This document shows positions 33,344 to 44,888 of a DNA stretch of 64,000 nt, in pieces. A model generated the notes under the pieces. That model did no database searches, was not told the DNA's origin, and saw nothing but the letters and a program-made list of their open reading frames with translations. Position 1 is the first letter of the stretch. Each line of letters opens with the position of its first letter. The stretch is from Streptomyces sp. NBRC 110028 (GTDB taxonomy: Bacteria; Actinomycetota; Actinomycetes; Streptomycetales; Streptomycetaceae). The stretch is taken from the NCBI RefSeq assembly GCF_001417735.1, contig NZ_BBUZ01000029.1:124001-188000 (forward strand). Reading direction: 5' to 3'. A program made the position numbers and the translations under genes.

Positions 33344-34015
33344 TCACAGCGTCGAGCGCAGCCACTGCTCCACGCTCGCCACATGCACCGTCGCCCACGA
33401 CCGCGCCGCCTCCGCGTCCCGGTCCCGGAGCGCGCCCAGGATCGCCCGGTGCTCGTGCAGGGTGCGGCTGACCGCGTCCTCCTGCGTGAGGCCGCGCCAG
33501 ACGCGGGCGCGGGTCGTGGGGCCGGAGAGCCCGTCCAGGAGGGAGCACAGCACCGAATTGCCCGACGCGTGGACGATGCCCCGGTGGAATTCGAGATCGC
33601 AGGCGACCAGCTCCTCCACCGATGGTGTCTGCCCCAGCGCGTCCAGCTGGGCGCCGAGCGCGTCCAGCGCGGCGTCGCTGATCCGGCTGCACGCCTGCGC
33701 CGTCGCCGCGGGCTCCAGGATGCGGCGCACCGCCAGGAACTCCAGGACGGTGTCGTCCCGGTGGAAGTCCACCACGAAGCTCAGCGCCTCCAGCAGCAGC
33801 TGGGGGTCGAGGCTGGTGACGTACGTACCGTCGCCCTGCCGTACGTCGAGGATGCGGATCAGGGACAGCGCGCGGACGGCCTCGCGCAGCGAGTTGCGGG
33901 ACAGGCCCAGATCCGCGGCCAGCTCGCTCTCCTTGGGGAGCCGGTCACCCGGGCGCAGCGCACCCGAGACGATCATGCCCTTGATTTTTTCGATCGCCTC
34001 GTCGGTGACCGCCAT
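33344..34015 (-). CDS. FadR-subfamily GntR repressor, likely of the L-fucose operon
   Basis: The 223-residue regulator has a winged helix (RPGDRLPKESELAADLGLSR, NSLREAVRALSLI, VRQGDGTYV) and an FCD domain. Its ligand/metal positions are Asp and His in ACDLEFHRGI and histidines in LHEHRAIL and TVHVASVEQ. ATG 34015 follows GGAGG by eight bases; an ATG 13 codons upstream lies over the operator and is less likely. The palindrome ACATCCGATGT at 34034-34044 suggests autoregulation. Related words lie at the fucose operon promoter, 9 kb away. Confidence 0.85.
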   Translation of the reverse strand: MAVTDEAIEKIKGMIVSGALRPGDRLPKESELAADLGLSRNSLREAVRALSLIRILDVRQGDGTYVTSLDPQLLLEALSFVVDFHRDDTVLEFLAVRRILEPAATAQACSRISDAALDALGAQLDALGQTPSVEELVACDLEFHRGIVHASGNSVLCSLLDGLSGPTTRARVWRGLTQEDAVSRTLHEHRAILGALRDRDAEAARSWATVHVASVEQWLRSTL

Positions 34016-34033
34016 GATGGACCTCCGGGTGAA

Positions 34034-34044
34034 ACATCCGATGT
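34034..34044. promoter_or_regulatory. candidate FadR operator ahead of the regulator gene
   Basis: ACATC-C-GATGT is an inverted repeat with a single central base, 19 bases upstream of the regulator's ATG. Nine of its eleven positions recur at 24688-24698 and eight at 24709-24716. Confidence 0.6.
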
Positions 34045-34069
34045 ATGGGTCCATTATGACGCGCGCGGA

Positions 34070-34098
34070 CCGGCGGCGTCGTCAGGGGACGCCGCCGG
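34070..34098 (-). terminator. terminator after the secreted-protein gene
   Basis: CCGGCGGCGTC and GACGCCGCCGG form a perfect 11-bp stem with a 7-base loop, 28 bases beyond the stop of the minus-strand gene at 34126. Confidence 0.75.
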
Positions 34099-34125
34099 CC
34101 CGCTGCCGGCTTCCGCCGAGGTGGC

Positions 34126-34596
34126 TCAGAAGGTGAAGGGGCCCGGGGACTGGGCCGAGGTGGCGGTGCAGTTGACCGTGATCAGGCCGAAGACCACCAG
34201 CTTCAGCGACTTGGCCTCCAGTACGTCGCCCTTGGCCACGGTGCCCTTGAGCGGGCCGGTGGTCACATCGGCGCCGGTCTTGATGGCCGGGTTGGCGTTG
34301 CCGGTGAAGGTCGTGGTGCCGGAGCCGTTCTTGGACAGGGTCAGGGTCGAGGCGACCGAGCCCGCCGGAATGTCGATCGGCGCCTTGACGGCCGCCGAGG
34401 AGAGGGTGATGGTCGCGGCGGTGCCGTTCTGCGTGGCCGTCAGCGTCGCCAGGCCGGAACCATAGGTTCCGCATTCGGCCGTCAGGGTCGCGGTGGTCGG
34501 GGTGACCGCGACCGCGCTCGGCGCCAGCGCGAGCGCGCCGGCGGCCAGTGCTGCTGCTCCCATTGCCGTGCCGATCCCGAGCTTGATGCGTCTCAT
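34126..34596 (-). CDS. small secreted protein of unknown function, 156 residues
   Basis: A Sec signal (RRIKLGIGTAMGAAALAAGA, LALAPSAVA) is followed by about 125 Thr/Ala/Gly-rich residues predicted as beta strands (TATLTAECGTYGSGLATLTA, TITLSSAAV, STLTLSKNGSGTTTFTG). Two cysteines, in TAECGTY and TVNCTAT, probably form a disulfide. The chain ends SPGPFTF with no anchor. ATG 34596 follows GGAAGGC. A promoter TTGCCT-16-TATCAA lies at 34700-34727. I do not recognise the function. It resembles small secreted beta proteins of Streptomyces. Confidence 0.72.
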   Translation of the reverse strand: MRRIKLGIGTAMGAAALAAGALALAPSAVAVTPTTATLTAECGTYGSGLATLTATQNGTAATITLSSAAVKAPIDIPAGSVASTLTLSKNGSGTTTFTGNANPAIKTGADVTTGPLKGTVAKGDVLEAKSLKLVVFGLITVNCTATSAQSPGPFTF

Positions 34597-34699
34597 GGGG
34601 ACTGCCTTCCGGAGTGGGGGAAGTGAGCGGTGGGCTTGTGGGGGTGCGCTGCGCCCGCACTCTCTGACGGGTCGTCATATGTCGTGCGGGCGGAAGCTA

Positions 34700-34727
34700 T
34701 TGATACGCGCGCAGCCGAAGAAGGCAA
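34700..34727 (-). promoter_or_regulatory. promoter of the secreted-protein gene
   Basis: On the minus strand TTGCCT (34722-34727) and TATCAA (34700-34705) are 16 bases apart, about 100 bases before the start codon. Confidence 0.5.
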
Positions 34728-34820
34728 GAGTGATTCCGCAACTTTTTAACGCGCGAGTAAGGTCGCGCCCCGCACCGCGACAAGCGGCGACAAGCGGCGA
34801 CAAGCAGCAACAGGCGGCAA

Positions 34821-34894
34821 CAGACGGGCGGCAAACGGGCGGCCGGGCGAGGAGACGTTCCTCCTCGCCCGGCCGCCCGTCTGCCGCCCGTCTG
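34821..34894 (-). terminator. very long hairpin after the glpFKD operon
   Basis: The inner stem ACGGGCGGCCGGGCGAGGAG pairs perfectly over 20 bp (34835-34854 with 34861-34880), with a 6-base loop. An outer 13-bp stem, CAGACGGGCGGCA with TGCCGCCCGTCTG, extends it. It starts 4 bases beyond the glpD stop and should end transcription efficiently. Confidence 0.8.
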
Positions 34895-34897
34895 CCG

Positions 34898-36508
34898 TCA
34901 GGCGCGCTTGGCCAGCAGCTCCTCGACCCGCCCGCGGATGGCGTCGTCGTCCAGACCGCGGATCGTCAGCGTGGTGCGGCGCCGCAGCACGTCGTCCGCC
35001 GTCTGCGCCCACTCGTGATCACGGGCGTAGACCACCTGGGCCCAGATCTCGGGGGCGTCCGGGTGGATCCGCTCGGCGAGCGCCGCGTCGCCGCTCGCCA
35101 GCCGCGCGATGTCGAAGGAGAGCGAACCGTAGTGGGTCGCCAGATGGCGCGCGGTGTCCGCGGCCATGCGCGGGCCGGGCGTACCGCCGTCCACCAGCAG
35201 CCGGTGGGCGACCGCGTGCGGATTGGCCAGGCCCGGCAGCGGCATGTGCTTGGGCAGCTGCCCGACCGGCTCCATGTCGTCCGCGAGCGGACGGCCCGGC
35301 AGCTGGGCGAGCTTGCTCATCACGGTGCGGCCGATGTGGCGGAAGGTGGTCCACTTGCCGCCGGCTATGGAGAGCATGCCGCCCTTGCCCTCGGTGACCA
35401 CCGTCTCCCGCTTGGCCTTGGCGGTGTCGCCGGGGCCGCCGGGCAGCACCCGCAGCCCCGCGAACGAATAGGTGATCAGATCGCGGGAGAGCTGCTGGTC
35501 GCGGATGGAGAAGGCGGCCTCGTCCAGGATCTGGGTGATGTCCGCCTCGTTGACCGCGACATCGGCCGGGTCGCCCTCGTACGGCTCGTCGGTGGTGCCC
35601 AGCAGCAGCATGTCCTCCCAGGGGAGGGCGAAGGTGATGCGGTACTTGTCGATGGGCGTCGCCAGCGCCGCCCGCCAGGGGGAGGTGCGCTTGAGGACCA
35701 GGTGAGCGCCCTTGGAGAGACGGATGGACGGCGCCGCGTGCGGGTCCTCCATCCGGCGCAGGTGGTCCACCCACGGGCCGGTGGCGTTGAGCACCAGCCG
35801 GGCGTCGACGCCGAACTCGGTGCCGTCGGTGCGGTCCTTCAGCTCCGCCCCGGTGACCCGGCCGCCGGTCTTGCGCAGCCCGGTGACCTCGGCGTGGTTG
35901 AGGACGGTGGCGCCCGCGTCGACCGCGGCCCGGACCGTCATCAGGGCCATGCGGCTGTCGTTCATCTGCCCGTCGCCGTACACGGCGACCGCCCGCAGCC
36001 CCTCGGTGCGCAGCTCGGGGACGTCCCGCGCGGCCTTCTCAGCGTTGATCACATGGCCGACGCCGTCGCGGAACGCGGAGAGCGCCGAGTACGCGAAGAC
36101 GCCCGCGCCCAGCTTGGCCGCGCCGTGCGGGCCGCCCTTGTAGACCGGCAGGTAGAAGGTGAGCGGGTTGGACAGGTGGGGCGCGACGCTGCGCGAGACG
36201 GCGCGCCGCTCGAAGTGGTTCTCGGCGACGAGCTTGACCGCGCCGGTCTGGAGGTAGCGCAGGCCACCGTGGAGCAGCTTGGAGGAGGCGGAGGAGGTGG
36301 CGCCGGCGAAGTCGCCGGCGTCCACCATGGCCACCCGCAGTCCGGACTGCGCGGCGTGCCAGGCAGTGGTGATGCCCAGGATGCCGCCGCCGATCACCAG
36401 GAGGTCGTACGAAGCCTTGGACAGCTGTTCCCGGGTTTCGGCGCGGGTCGGGTGCGAACCGGCAGCCGGGTGCGTCCCGAGGGAAGGAACGCTCTGCAGG
36501 GGGGTCAT
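34898..36508 (-). CDS. glpD: aerobic glycerol-3-phosphate dehydrogenase, FAD-dependent
   Basis: GlpD oxidises glycerol 3-phosphate to dihydroxyacetone phosphate and passes electrons to quinone at the membrane. The 536-residue protein has the FAD loop LLVIGGGILGITTAWHAAQS, the SSASSKLLHGGLRYLQ signature, LNATGPWVDHLRR, LPWEDMLLLGTTDEPYEG and GGKWTTFRHIG. The C-terminal helical domain contains YARDHEWAQTADDVLRRRT. ATG 36508 follows GGAGTAACC. It is last in the gylR-glpF-glpK-glpD direction, five bases after the glpK stop. Confidence 0.94.
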   Translation of the reverse strand: MTPLQSVPSLGTHPAAGSHPTRAETREQLSKASYDLLVIGGGILGITTAWHAAQSGLRVAMVDAGDFAGATSSASSKLLHGGLRYLQTGAVKLVAENHFERRAVSRSVAPHLSNPLTFYLPVYKGGPHGAAKLGAGVFAYSALSAFRDGVGHVINAEKAARDVPELRTEGLRAVAVYGDGQMNDSRMALMTVRAAVDAGATVLNHAEVTGLRKTGGRVTGAELKDRTDGTEFGVDARLVLNATGPWVDHLRRMEDPHAAPSIRLSKGAHLVLKRTSPWRAALATPIDKYRITFALPWEDMLLLGTTDEPYEGDPADVAVNEADITQILDEAAFSIRDQQLSRDLITYSFAGLRVLPGGPGDTAKAKRETVVTEGKGGMLSIAGGKWTTFRHIGRTVMSKLAQLPGRPLADDMEPVGQLPKHMPLPGLANPHAVAHRLLVDGGTPGPRMAADTARHLATHYGSLSFDIARLASGDAALAERIHPDAPEIWAQVVYARDHEWAQTADDVLRRRTTLTIRGLDDDAIRGRVEELLAKRA

Positions 36509-36513
36509 TGGGG

Positions 36514-38061
36514 TTACTCCTCGTCCTCGATCCAGCCCATGGTCCGCTGCACGGCCTTGAGCCAGTTCTTGTACTCGCGGTCCCGTATGTCCGCGTCCAT
36601 ACGGGGGGTCCACTCGGCGGCCCGGCGCCAGTTGGCGCGCAGCGCGTCGGTGTCCGGCCAGAAGCCGACGGCCAGGCCGGCGGCGTAGGCGGCGCCGAGG
36701 CAGGTGGTCTCGGCGACCATCGGGCGCACCACGGGTGCGTCGAGGGCGTCCGAGAGGGTCTGCATCAGCAGGTTGTTGGAGGTCATGCCGCCGTCGACCT
36801 TGAGCGCGGTCAGCTCGACGCCGGAGTCCTTGGTCATCGCGTCGACGATCTCGCGGGTCTGCCAGGCGGTGGCCTCCAGCACGGCCCGCGCGATGTGCGC
36901 CTTGGTGACGTAGCGGGTCAGGCCCGCGATCACGCCGCGCGCGTCGTCGCGCCAGTACGGGGCGAACAGACCGGAGAACGCGGGCACGAAGTACGCGCCG
37001 CCGTTGTCCTCCACCGAGCTGGCCAGGGTCTCGATCTCGGCGGCGCTGTTGATCAGCCCCATCTGGTCGCGCATCCACTGCACCAGCGAACCGGTGACCG
37101 CGATGGAGCCCTCCAGGGCGTACACCGGCTTCTGGTCGCCGATCCGGTAGCCGACGGTGGTCAGCAGGCCGTTGTAGGAGTTGACCGGCTTGTCGGCGGT
37201 GTTCATCAGCAGGAAGGTGCCGGTGCCGTACGTGGACTTGGCCTCGCCCTCGGCGAAGCAGGTCTGGCCGAACAGGGCCGCCTGCTGGTCGCCGAGCGCG
37301 GAGGCGACGGGCACGCCCGCGAGGATGCCGTCGGCGGTGTGCCCGTAGACCTCCGCGGAGGAGCGGATCTCCGGCAGCACGGCGGCCGGGATGTCCATCG
37401 AGTGCAGGATCTTCTGGTCCCAGTCGAGCGTGTGCAGGTTCATCAGCATGGTGCGGGAGGCGTTGGTGACGTCGGTGACGTGCACCCCGCCGTCGACGCC
37501 GCCGGTCAGGTTCCAGATGACCCAGGAGTCCATGGTGCCGAAGAGGATCTCGCCCGCCTCGGCCCGCTCGCGCAGGCCCTCGACGTTGTCCAGCAGCCAG
37601 CGGATCTTGGGCCCGGCGAAGTAGGACGCCAGGGGCAGGCCCGTCTCGCGGCGGAAGCGGTCCTGGCCGACGTTGCGGCCCAGCTCCCGGCACAGGGCGT
37701 CGGTGCGGGTGTCCTGCCACACCAGCGCGTTGTGCACCGGCTCACCGGTGTTCTTGTCCCACAGCAGGGTGGTCTCGCGCTGGTTGGTGATGCCGATCGC
37801 CTTGACGTCGGCGGAGGTGATCTCGGCCTTGGTGATCGCGCCGGCCACGACCTCCTGCACGTTCTGCCAGATCTCGGTCGCGTCGTGTTCGACCCAGCCG
37901 GGCTTGGGGAAAATCTGCTCGTGCTCCTTCTGGTCGACCGAGACGATGCGCCCGTCCCGGTCGAAGACGATGCAGCGGCTGGACGTGGTGCCCTGGTCGA
38001 TGGCGGCGATGAACGGACCGTGTCCGTGGGAGGAGGCGCTTGTGGTGTGGGTGTCGGTCAT
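36514..38061 (-). CDS. glpK: glycerol kinase
   Basis: GlpK phosphorylates glycerol with ATP and so traps it in the cell. The 515-residue protein has the FGGY landmarks IAAIDQGTTSSRCIVFDRDG, ITNQRETTLLWDK, LVWQDTRT, GTMDSWVIWNLTGG, ALGDQQAALFGQ, STYGTGTFLLMN and ALKVDGGMTSNNLLMQ. ATG 38061 has AGGAG about 14 bases upstream. It is flanked by glpF upstream and glpD downstream with gaps of about 37 and 5 bases, consistent with one operon induced by glycerol. Confidence 0.95.
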   Translation of the reverse strand: MTDTHTTSASSHGHGPFIAAIDQGTTSSRCIVFDRDGRIVSVDQKEHEQIFPKPGWVEHDATEIWQNVQEVVAGAITKAEITSADVKAIGITNQRETTLLWDKNTGEPVHNALVWQDTRTDALCRELGRNVGQDRFRRETGLPLASYFAGPKIRWLLDNVEGLRERAEAGEILFGTMDSWVIWNLTGGVDGGVHVTDVTNASRTMLMNLHTLDWDQKILHSMDIPAAVLPEIRSSAEVYGHTADGILAGVPVASALGDQQAALFGQTCFAEGEAKSTYGTGTFLLMNTADKPVNSYNGLLTTVGYRIGDQKPVYALEGSIAVTGSLVQWMRDQMGLINSAAEIETLASSVEDNGGAYFVPAFSGLFAPYWRDDARGVIAGLTRYVTKAHIARAVLEATAWQTREIVDAMTKDSGVELTALKVDGGMTSNNLLMQTLSDALDAPVVRPMVAETTCLGAAYAAGLAVGFWPDTDALRANWRRAAEWTPRMDADIRDREYKNWLKAVQRTMGWIEDEE

Positions 38062-38098
38062 GGTGAATTGCTCTCCTGCGAGTCCGATGGGGTGGGGG

Positions 38099-38893
38099 CT
38101 AGGCGAAGGCGATCTGGTAGATGCCGCCGGCGAGGGCTCCGCCGAGGAGCGGGCCGACGACGGGGATCCAGGCGTAGCCCCAGTCCGAGCCACCCTTGTT
38201 GGGCAGCGGCAGGAGGGCGTGCACGATGCGCGGGCCCAGGTCACGGACCGGGTTGATGGCGTAGCCGGTCGGGCCGCCGAGCGAGAGGCCGATGCCGACC
38301 ACGACCAGGGAGGTGACCAGGACGCCGATCACGCCCAGGCCCTTGCCCTCGCCGTTCAGACCCTGGGTGAGGATGGCGAGGACCAGCACGGTGGTGGCGA
38401 TGATCTCGGTGGCCAGGTTCTGGGCGGTGTTGCGGATCTCCGGGCCGGTGGAGAAGATCCCCAGCACCGGGCCCGCGCCGGTGGCCTGAGCGGCGTCGGC
38501 CGCCTTCGTGTCCTGGGCGCCCGGACCGCCGACGATCTCGCGGTCGGTGAGATGCGCCCGGAAGTGGCCCACGTACGCGATCCACATCAGCACCGCGCCG
38601 ATCATGGCGCCGGTGATCTGCCCGAGGAAGTAGACCGGCACGTCGCTCCACTTGGTGCCGCCCTCGATCGCGAGGCCGAGCGTCACCGCCGGGTTGAGGT
38701 GCGCGCCGGAGAGCGGCGCCGAAATGTACGCGCCCATGAGGACGGCGAAGCCCCACCCGAAGGTGATCGCCAGCCATCCCGCGTCGAACGCCTTGGACCG
38801 CTTCAAGAGAACGCCTGCGACGACACCACAGCCGAGCAGGGTGAGTACGGCGGTACCGATGGTCTCGCCGATGAAGATGTCGGAGCTGGACAC
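38099..38893 (-). CDS. glpF: glycerol facilitator (aquaglyceroporin)
   Basis: The 264-residue MIP-family channel has six membrane helices. The two half-helix motifs are NPAV (GAHLNPAVTLGLAIEGG) and NPVRD (GYAINPVRDLGPRIV); the latter replaces NPA with NPV, and the Asp after Arg marks the glycerol branch. The loop between helices 3 and 4 is long and Ala-rich. The start is GTG 38893 with AAGGAG eight bases upstream. It is the first gene of the glpFKD unit, with a GylR-type site about 130 bases upstream. Confidence 0.93.
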   Translation of the reverse strand: MSSSDIFIGETIGTAVLTLLGCGVVAGVLLKRSKAFDAGWLAITFGWGFAVLMGAYISAPLSGAHLNPAVTLGLAIEGGTKWSDVPVYFLGQITGAMIGAVLMWIAYVGHFRAHLTDREIVGGPGAQDTKAADAAQATGAGPVLGIFSTGPEIRNTAQNLATEIIATTVLVLAILTQGLNGEGKGLGVIGVLVTSLVVVGIGLSLGGPTGYAINPVRDLGPRIVHALLPLPNKGGSDWGYAWIPVVGPLLGGALAGGIYQIAFA

Positions 38894-39216
38894 CCGCGAC
38901 TCCTTTGTCCTTCGTCCAGGGGAAGGCGAACCCCCGGGTCCCGCCGAGGATCCGCGCCCTCGTGGGAGGGCGTTGGTCGGCCCGCGGCGAGTCCACCATA
39001 GCGAATATTGTCGTCAGGTGTTCGACAATGCCGACCGATGAACGGCAGTTTTCTTCACGGCGAAGACCCCGTCAAGGGTCGTGTGGAGGAAAACTACGGA
39101 GGATGTGAAACCGTGATGAATGACCATCGACCTGGCCAAAGGTCCTGGTCAGGACTCCCGGTCCAGGTCGGAGCGGGTCTACGCCGGACAGGGGAGGGCC
39201 GGGGGAGGCGCCGGGC
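38894..39216. other. glpF upstream region between gylR and glpF
   Basis: There is no gene in this 323-base stretch. It contains the GylR-type site at 39020-39031 and a nearby AT-rich patch (AATATTGTCG at 39004-39013), where the glpFKD promoter is expected. I cannot assign -35 and -10 elements with confidence. Confidence 0.55.
39020..39031 (-). promoter_or_regulatory. GylR-type operator of glpFKD
   Basis: The minus strand reads GCATTGTCGAAC. The identical 12-mer precedes gylR at 40001-40012. IclR-family regulators such as GylR bind such sites at their own and target promoters. Confidence 0.65.
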
Positions 39217-39981
39217 TCAGAAGCGGCCGGCGCCCAGGTCGCGGGAGACCGCCCGCGCGCAGTCCCGTACGGCGGCGATCAGGTCGGAGCGCAGCTCCCC
39301 GTCCGCGCACACCCGCTCCACCGCGCCCGCGATCCCCACCGCCCCCACCGGCAGCCGCCGCCGGTCGTGCACCGGGGCCGCGACCGAGGCGACGCCCTCC
39401 CAGGTCTCCTCCACGTCCGAGCCCCAGCCGCGCGCCCGGGTGAGCGCCAGAACGCCCTCGAACGCCTCCGCCTCGGTCACCGTGCGCGGGGTGAACGGCT
39501 TCCGGTCGCCCTCGACCGCCTCGCTGTGCGCCACCGGGTCGTACGCCGACAGCACCTTGCCCAGGGCGGTGGAGTGCAGCGGCTGCATGGCACCGACCTC
39601 CAGCACCTGACGGCTGTCGTCCGGCCGGAAGACATGGTGGACGATGAGCACGCCCTGCTGGTGCAGCACGCCGAGGTAGACGCTCTCGCCGCTGGAGCGC
39701 GCCAGGTCGTCCGTCCACACCAGGGCCCGGGCGCGCAGCTCGTGGACGTCCAGATAGCTGTTGCCCAGCCGCAGCAGCTCGGCGCCCAGCTGATAGCGGC
39801 CCGAGTTCTCGTCCTGTTCGACGAACCCCTCCTGCTGGAGGGTGCGCAGGATTCCGTGGGCGGTCCCCTTGGCGAGACCGAGGGTGGAGGCGATGTCGGA
39901 CAGTCCCAGCCGGCGCTCGCCCCCGGCGAGCAGGCGTAGCATCGCGGCAGCCCGCTCCAACGACTGGATGTTCCGTGCCAT
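39217..39981 (-). CDS. gylR: IclR-family regulator of the glycerol operon
   Basis: The 254-residue regulator has an N-terminal winged helix (NIQSLERAAAMLRLLAGGER, LSDIASTLGLAKGTAHGILR, TLQQEGFVEQDENSGRYQLG) and an IclR effector domain (YLGVLHQQGVLIVHHVFRPD, LHSTALGKVLSAYDP, DVEETWEGVASVAAPVHD). ATG 39981 follows AGGAGG. Its place directly ahead of glpF-glpK-glpD matches gylR-gylCABX of S. coelicolor, where GylR represses the operon until glycerol 3-phosphate builds up. A site before gylR itself suggests autoregulation. Confidence 0.92.
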   Translation of the reverse strand: MARNIQSLERAAAMLRLLAGGERRLGLSDIASTLGLAKGTAHGILRTLQQEGFVEQDENSGRYQLGAELLRLGNSYLDVHELRARALVWTDDLARSSGESVYLGVLHQQGVLIVHHVFRPDDSRQVLEVGAMQPLHSTALGKVLSAYDPVAHSEAVEGDRKPFTPRTVTEAEAFEGVLALTRARGWGSDVEETWEGVASVAAPVHDRRRLPVGAVGIAGAVERVCADGELRSDLIAAVRDCARAVSRDLGAGRF

Positions 39982-40000
39982 CGCCAACCTCCTGACTGCG

Positions 40001-40012
40001 GTTCGACAATGC
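40001..40012 (-). promoter_or_regulatory. GylR-type operator ahead of gylR
   Basis: The minus strand reads GCATTGTCGAAC, preceded by GTTCA. It lies 20 bases upstream of the gylR start codon, where binding would block the promoter. Confidence 0.6.
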
Positions 40013-40216
40013 TGAACACTATCGGTCCATGCCGACTTCGCGGTACATGGAGCCAAACGTCGACGATCACCAGTCCGCGACGGCCGGCCGGAGGATGTTC
40101 GTCCGGCTGCTGGGACGGACACCTGCCCCTTGCGCCCGGCAGCTAGGCTGGCCTGGTGCGTCCTCCCCGAGTGAGGGCGCAAAGCCGACAGCCGTCGCAC
40201 TCCAGGGAGCACATCC

Positions 40217-43720
<3,504 letters not shown>

Positions 43721-43782
43721 CCGGTGGGCGCCCGACAGGGGGCGCCGCGACGCCCCGCGTCGTACACTGGTCGATCCGGTAG

Positions 43783-43820
43783 AGGCCGGTCGTCTTCCCG
43801 CAGCGGAAGGGGGCCGGCCT
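43783..43820 (+). terminator. hairpin between metH and the HAD gene
   Basis: AGGCCGG and CCGGCCT close an outer stem, and CTTCC with GGAAG an inner one. It could end metH transcription or act in the leader of the following gene; the two cannot be told apart by eye. Confidence 0.5.
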
Positions 43821-43847
43821 TCGTGCCCCTTATCCGGAGGTGTTTGG

Positions 43848-44549
43848 ATGACCAGCAGCATCCCCGCCGTCGACACCCGTTTCGCCGAGGGCTCCGCCCT
43901 GCAGGCGGTCCTGCTCGACATGGACGGCACTCTGGTGGACACCGAGGACATCTGGTGGGACGCGGAAGTGTCCATCTTCGCCGAGCTGGGCCACGCCCTC
44001 GCCGAGGAGTACCGCGAGGTGGTGGTCGGCGGCCCGATGGCCCGCAGCGCCTCGTTCCTCATCGAGGCCACCGGCGCCGACATCGCGCTCGCGGAGCTGT
44101 CCGGCCTGCTGAACAGCCGTTTCACCGAGCTGCTCGACGGGACGGTGCCCATGCTGCCCGGTGCGCGCCGGCTGCTCACCGAGCTGGCCGCGCACGAGGT
44201 GCCGACCGCCCTGGTCTCCGCCTCGCACCGGCGGGTGATGGACCGGCTGCTGCGGTCCATCGGATCCGAGAACTTCGCGCTGACGGTCGCGGGAGACGAG
44301 ATCAGCCGCACCAAGCCGCACCCCGACCCGTATCTGTTCGCCGCCGCGGGGCTGGCCGCCGATCCGGCGCGGTGCGTGGTCATCGAGGACACGGCGACCG
44401 GGGTACGGGCCGCCGAGGCGGCCGGGTGCCGGGTGGTGGCGGTGCCCTCCGTCGTACCGATCGAGCCCGCGGCGGGCCGTTCGGTCGTCGCGTCGCTGGA
44501 AGAAGTCGATCTTCCATTTCTGCGCTCGCTGGTCACAGCACTGCACTGA
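43848..44549 (+). CDS. HAD-superfamily phosphatase (beta-phosphoglucomutase/phosphatase-like)
   Basis: The 233-residue protein has motif I in VLLDMDGTLVDTE (D24 nucleophile, D26 acid), motif II Ser in TALVSASHRR, motif III Lys in RTKPHPDPYL and motif IV in VIEDTATGVRAAEAAG. The helical cap lies between motif I and II. ATG 43848 follows CCGGAGGTGTTTGG. Substrate is unknown; this branch dephosphorylates sugar phosphates or nucleotides. A PafA/Dop-type role is not implied. Confidence 0.88.
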   Translation: MTSSIPAVDTRFAEGSALQAVLLDMDGTLVDTEDIWWDAEVSIFAELGHALAEEYREVVVGGPMARSASFLIEATGADIALAELSGLLNSRFTELLDGTVPMLPGARRLLTELAAHEVPTALVSASHRRVMDRLLRSIGSENFALTVAGDEISRTKPHPDPYLFAAAGLAADPARCVVIEDTATGVRAAEAAGCRVVAVPSVVPIEPAAGRSVVASLEEVDLPFLRSLVTALH

Positions 44550-44888
44550 TCGCGCACTGAGCGTATTTCTGTAAATTGCAGAATGAATAACGCGCTCCCC
44601 GTTTTTGTGCGGCGGCGACGGCATTTCGGACGTGATGTTTATCACTGCATATGCCGTCGACAGGTGGGGTGGGTATCTGCTGCGCGTCCCGTCTGGTGCG
44701 ATTTGGGTGAACCCTTGTGTCCGGATTGGCGACATGCCGCACGATACGCGACCGTGTTCGGATATCGGTCGGCTCACGCCCGTTATCGGTGCGTGATATC
44801 GCCTCAACTTCGTTGTGTCTGAGCATGGCTGGCGCCTCGGACTAATCTCGTCGCGAGTGGTTGATCGATCGCAGGGAGACTCCCGACA
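44550..44888. other. 339-base relatively A/T-rich intergenic region
   Basis: I see no gene. It starts with an A/T-rich imperfect palindrome (44561-44593) and holds GATATCGG/GATATCGC repeats near 44761-44801. A possible -10 TAATCT lies at 44843-44848, with TGAGCA 17 bases before it at 44820-44825, for the binding-protein gene. The base composition is clearly lower in G+C than that of its neighbours. Confidence 0.5.

Larger units (their letters stand above)
34597..34897. other. 300-base spacer between the secreted-protein gene and glpD
   Basis: There is no gene. The left part holds the promoter of the secreted-protein gene. The right part holds direct 9-base repeats GCGACAAGC (34786-34806, decaying to about 34820) and the very long hairpin at 34821-34894. 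Confidence 0.6.

Noticed and set aside
40021..40216. Cobalamin or SAM-type riboswitch ahead of metH
   Set aside because: I looked for a B12 box and a SAM-IV-like core and found neither; the leader is short and G/C-rich without the conserved words.
44605..44796. 63-codon plus-strand open frame in the A/T-rich spacer
   Set aside because: No ribosome binding site, no third-position G/C bias and no recognisable product.
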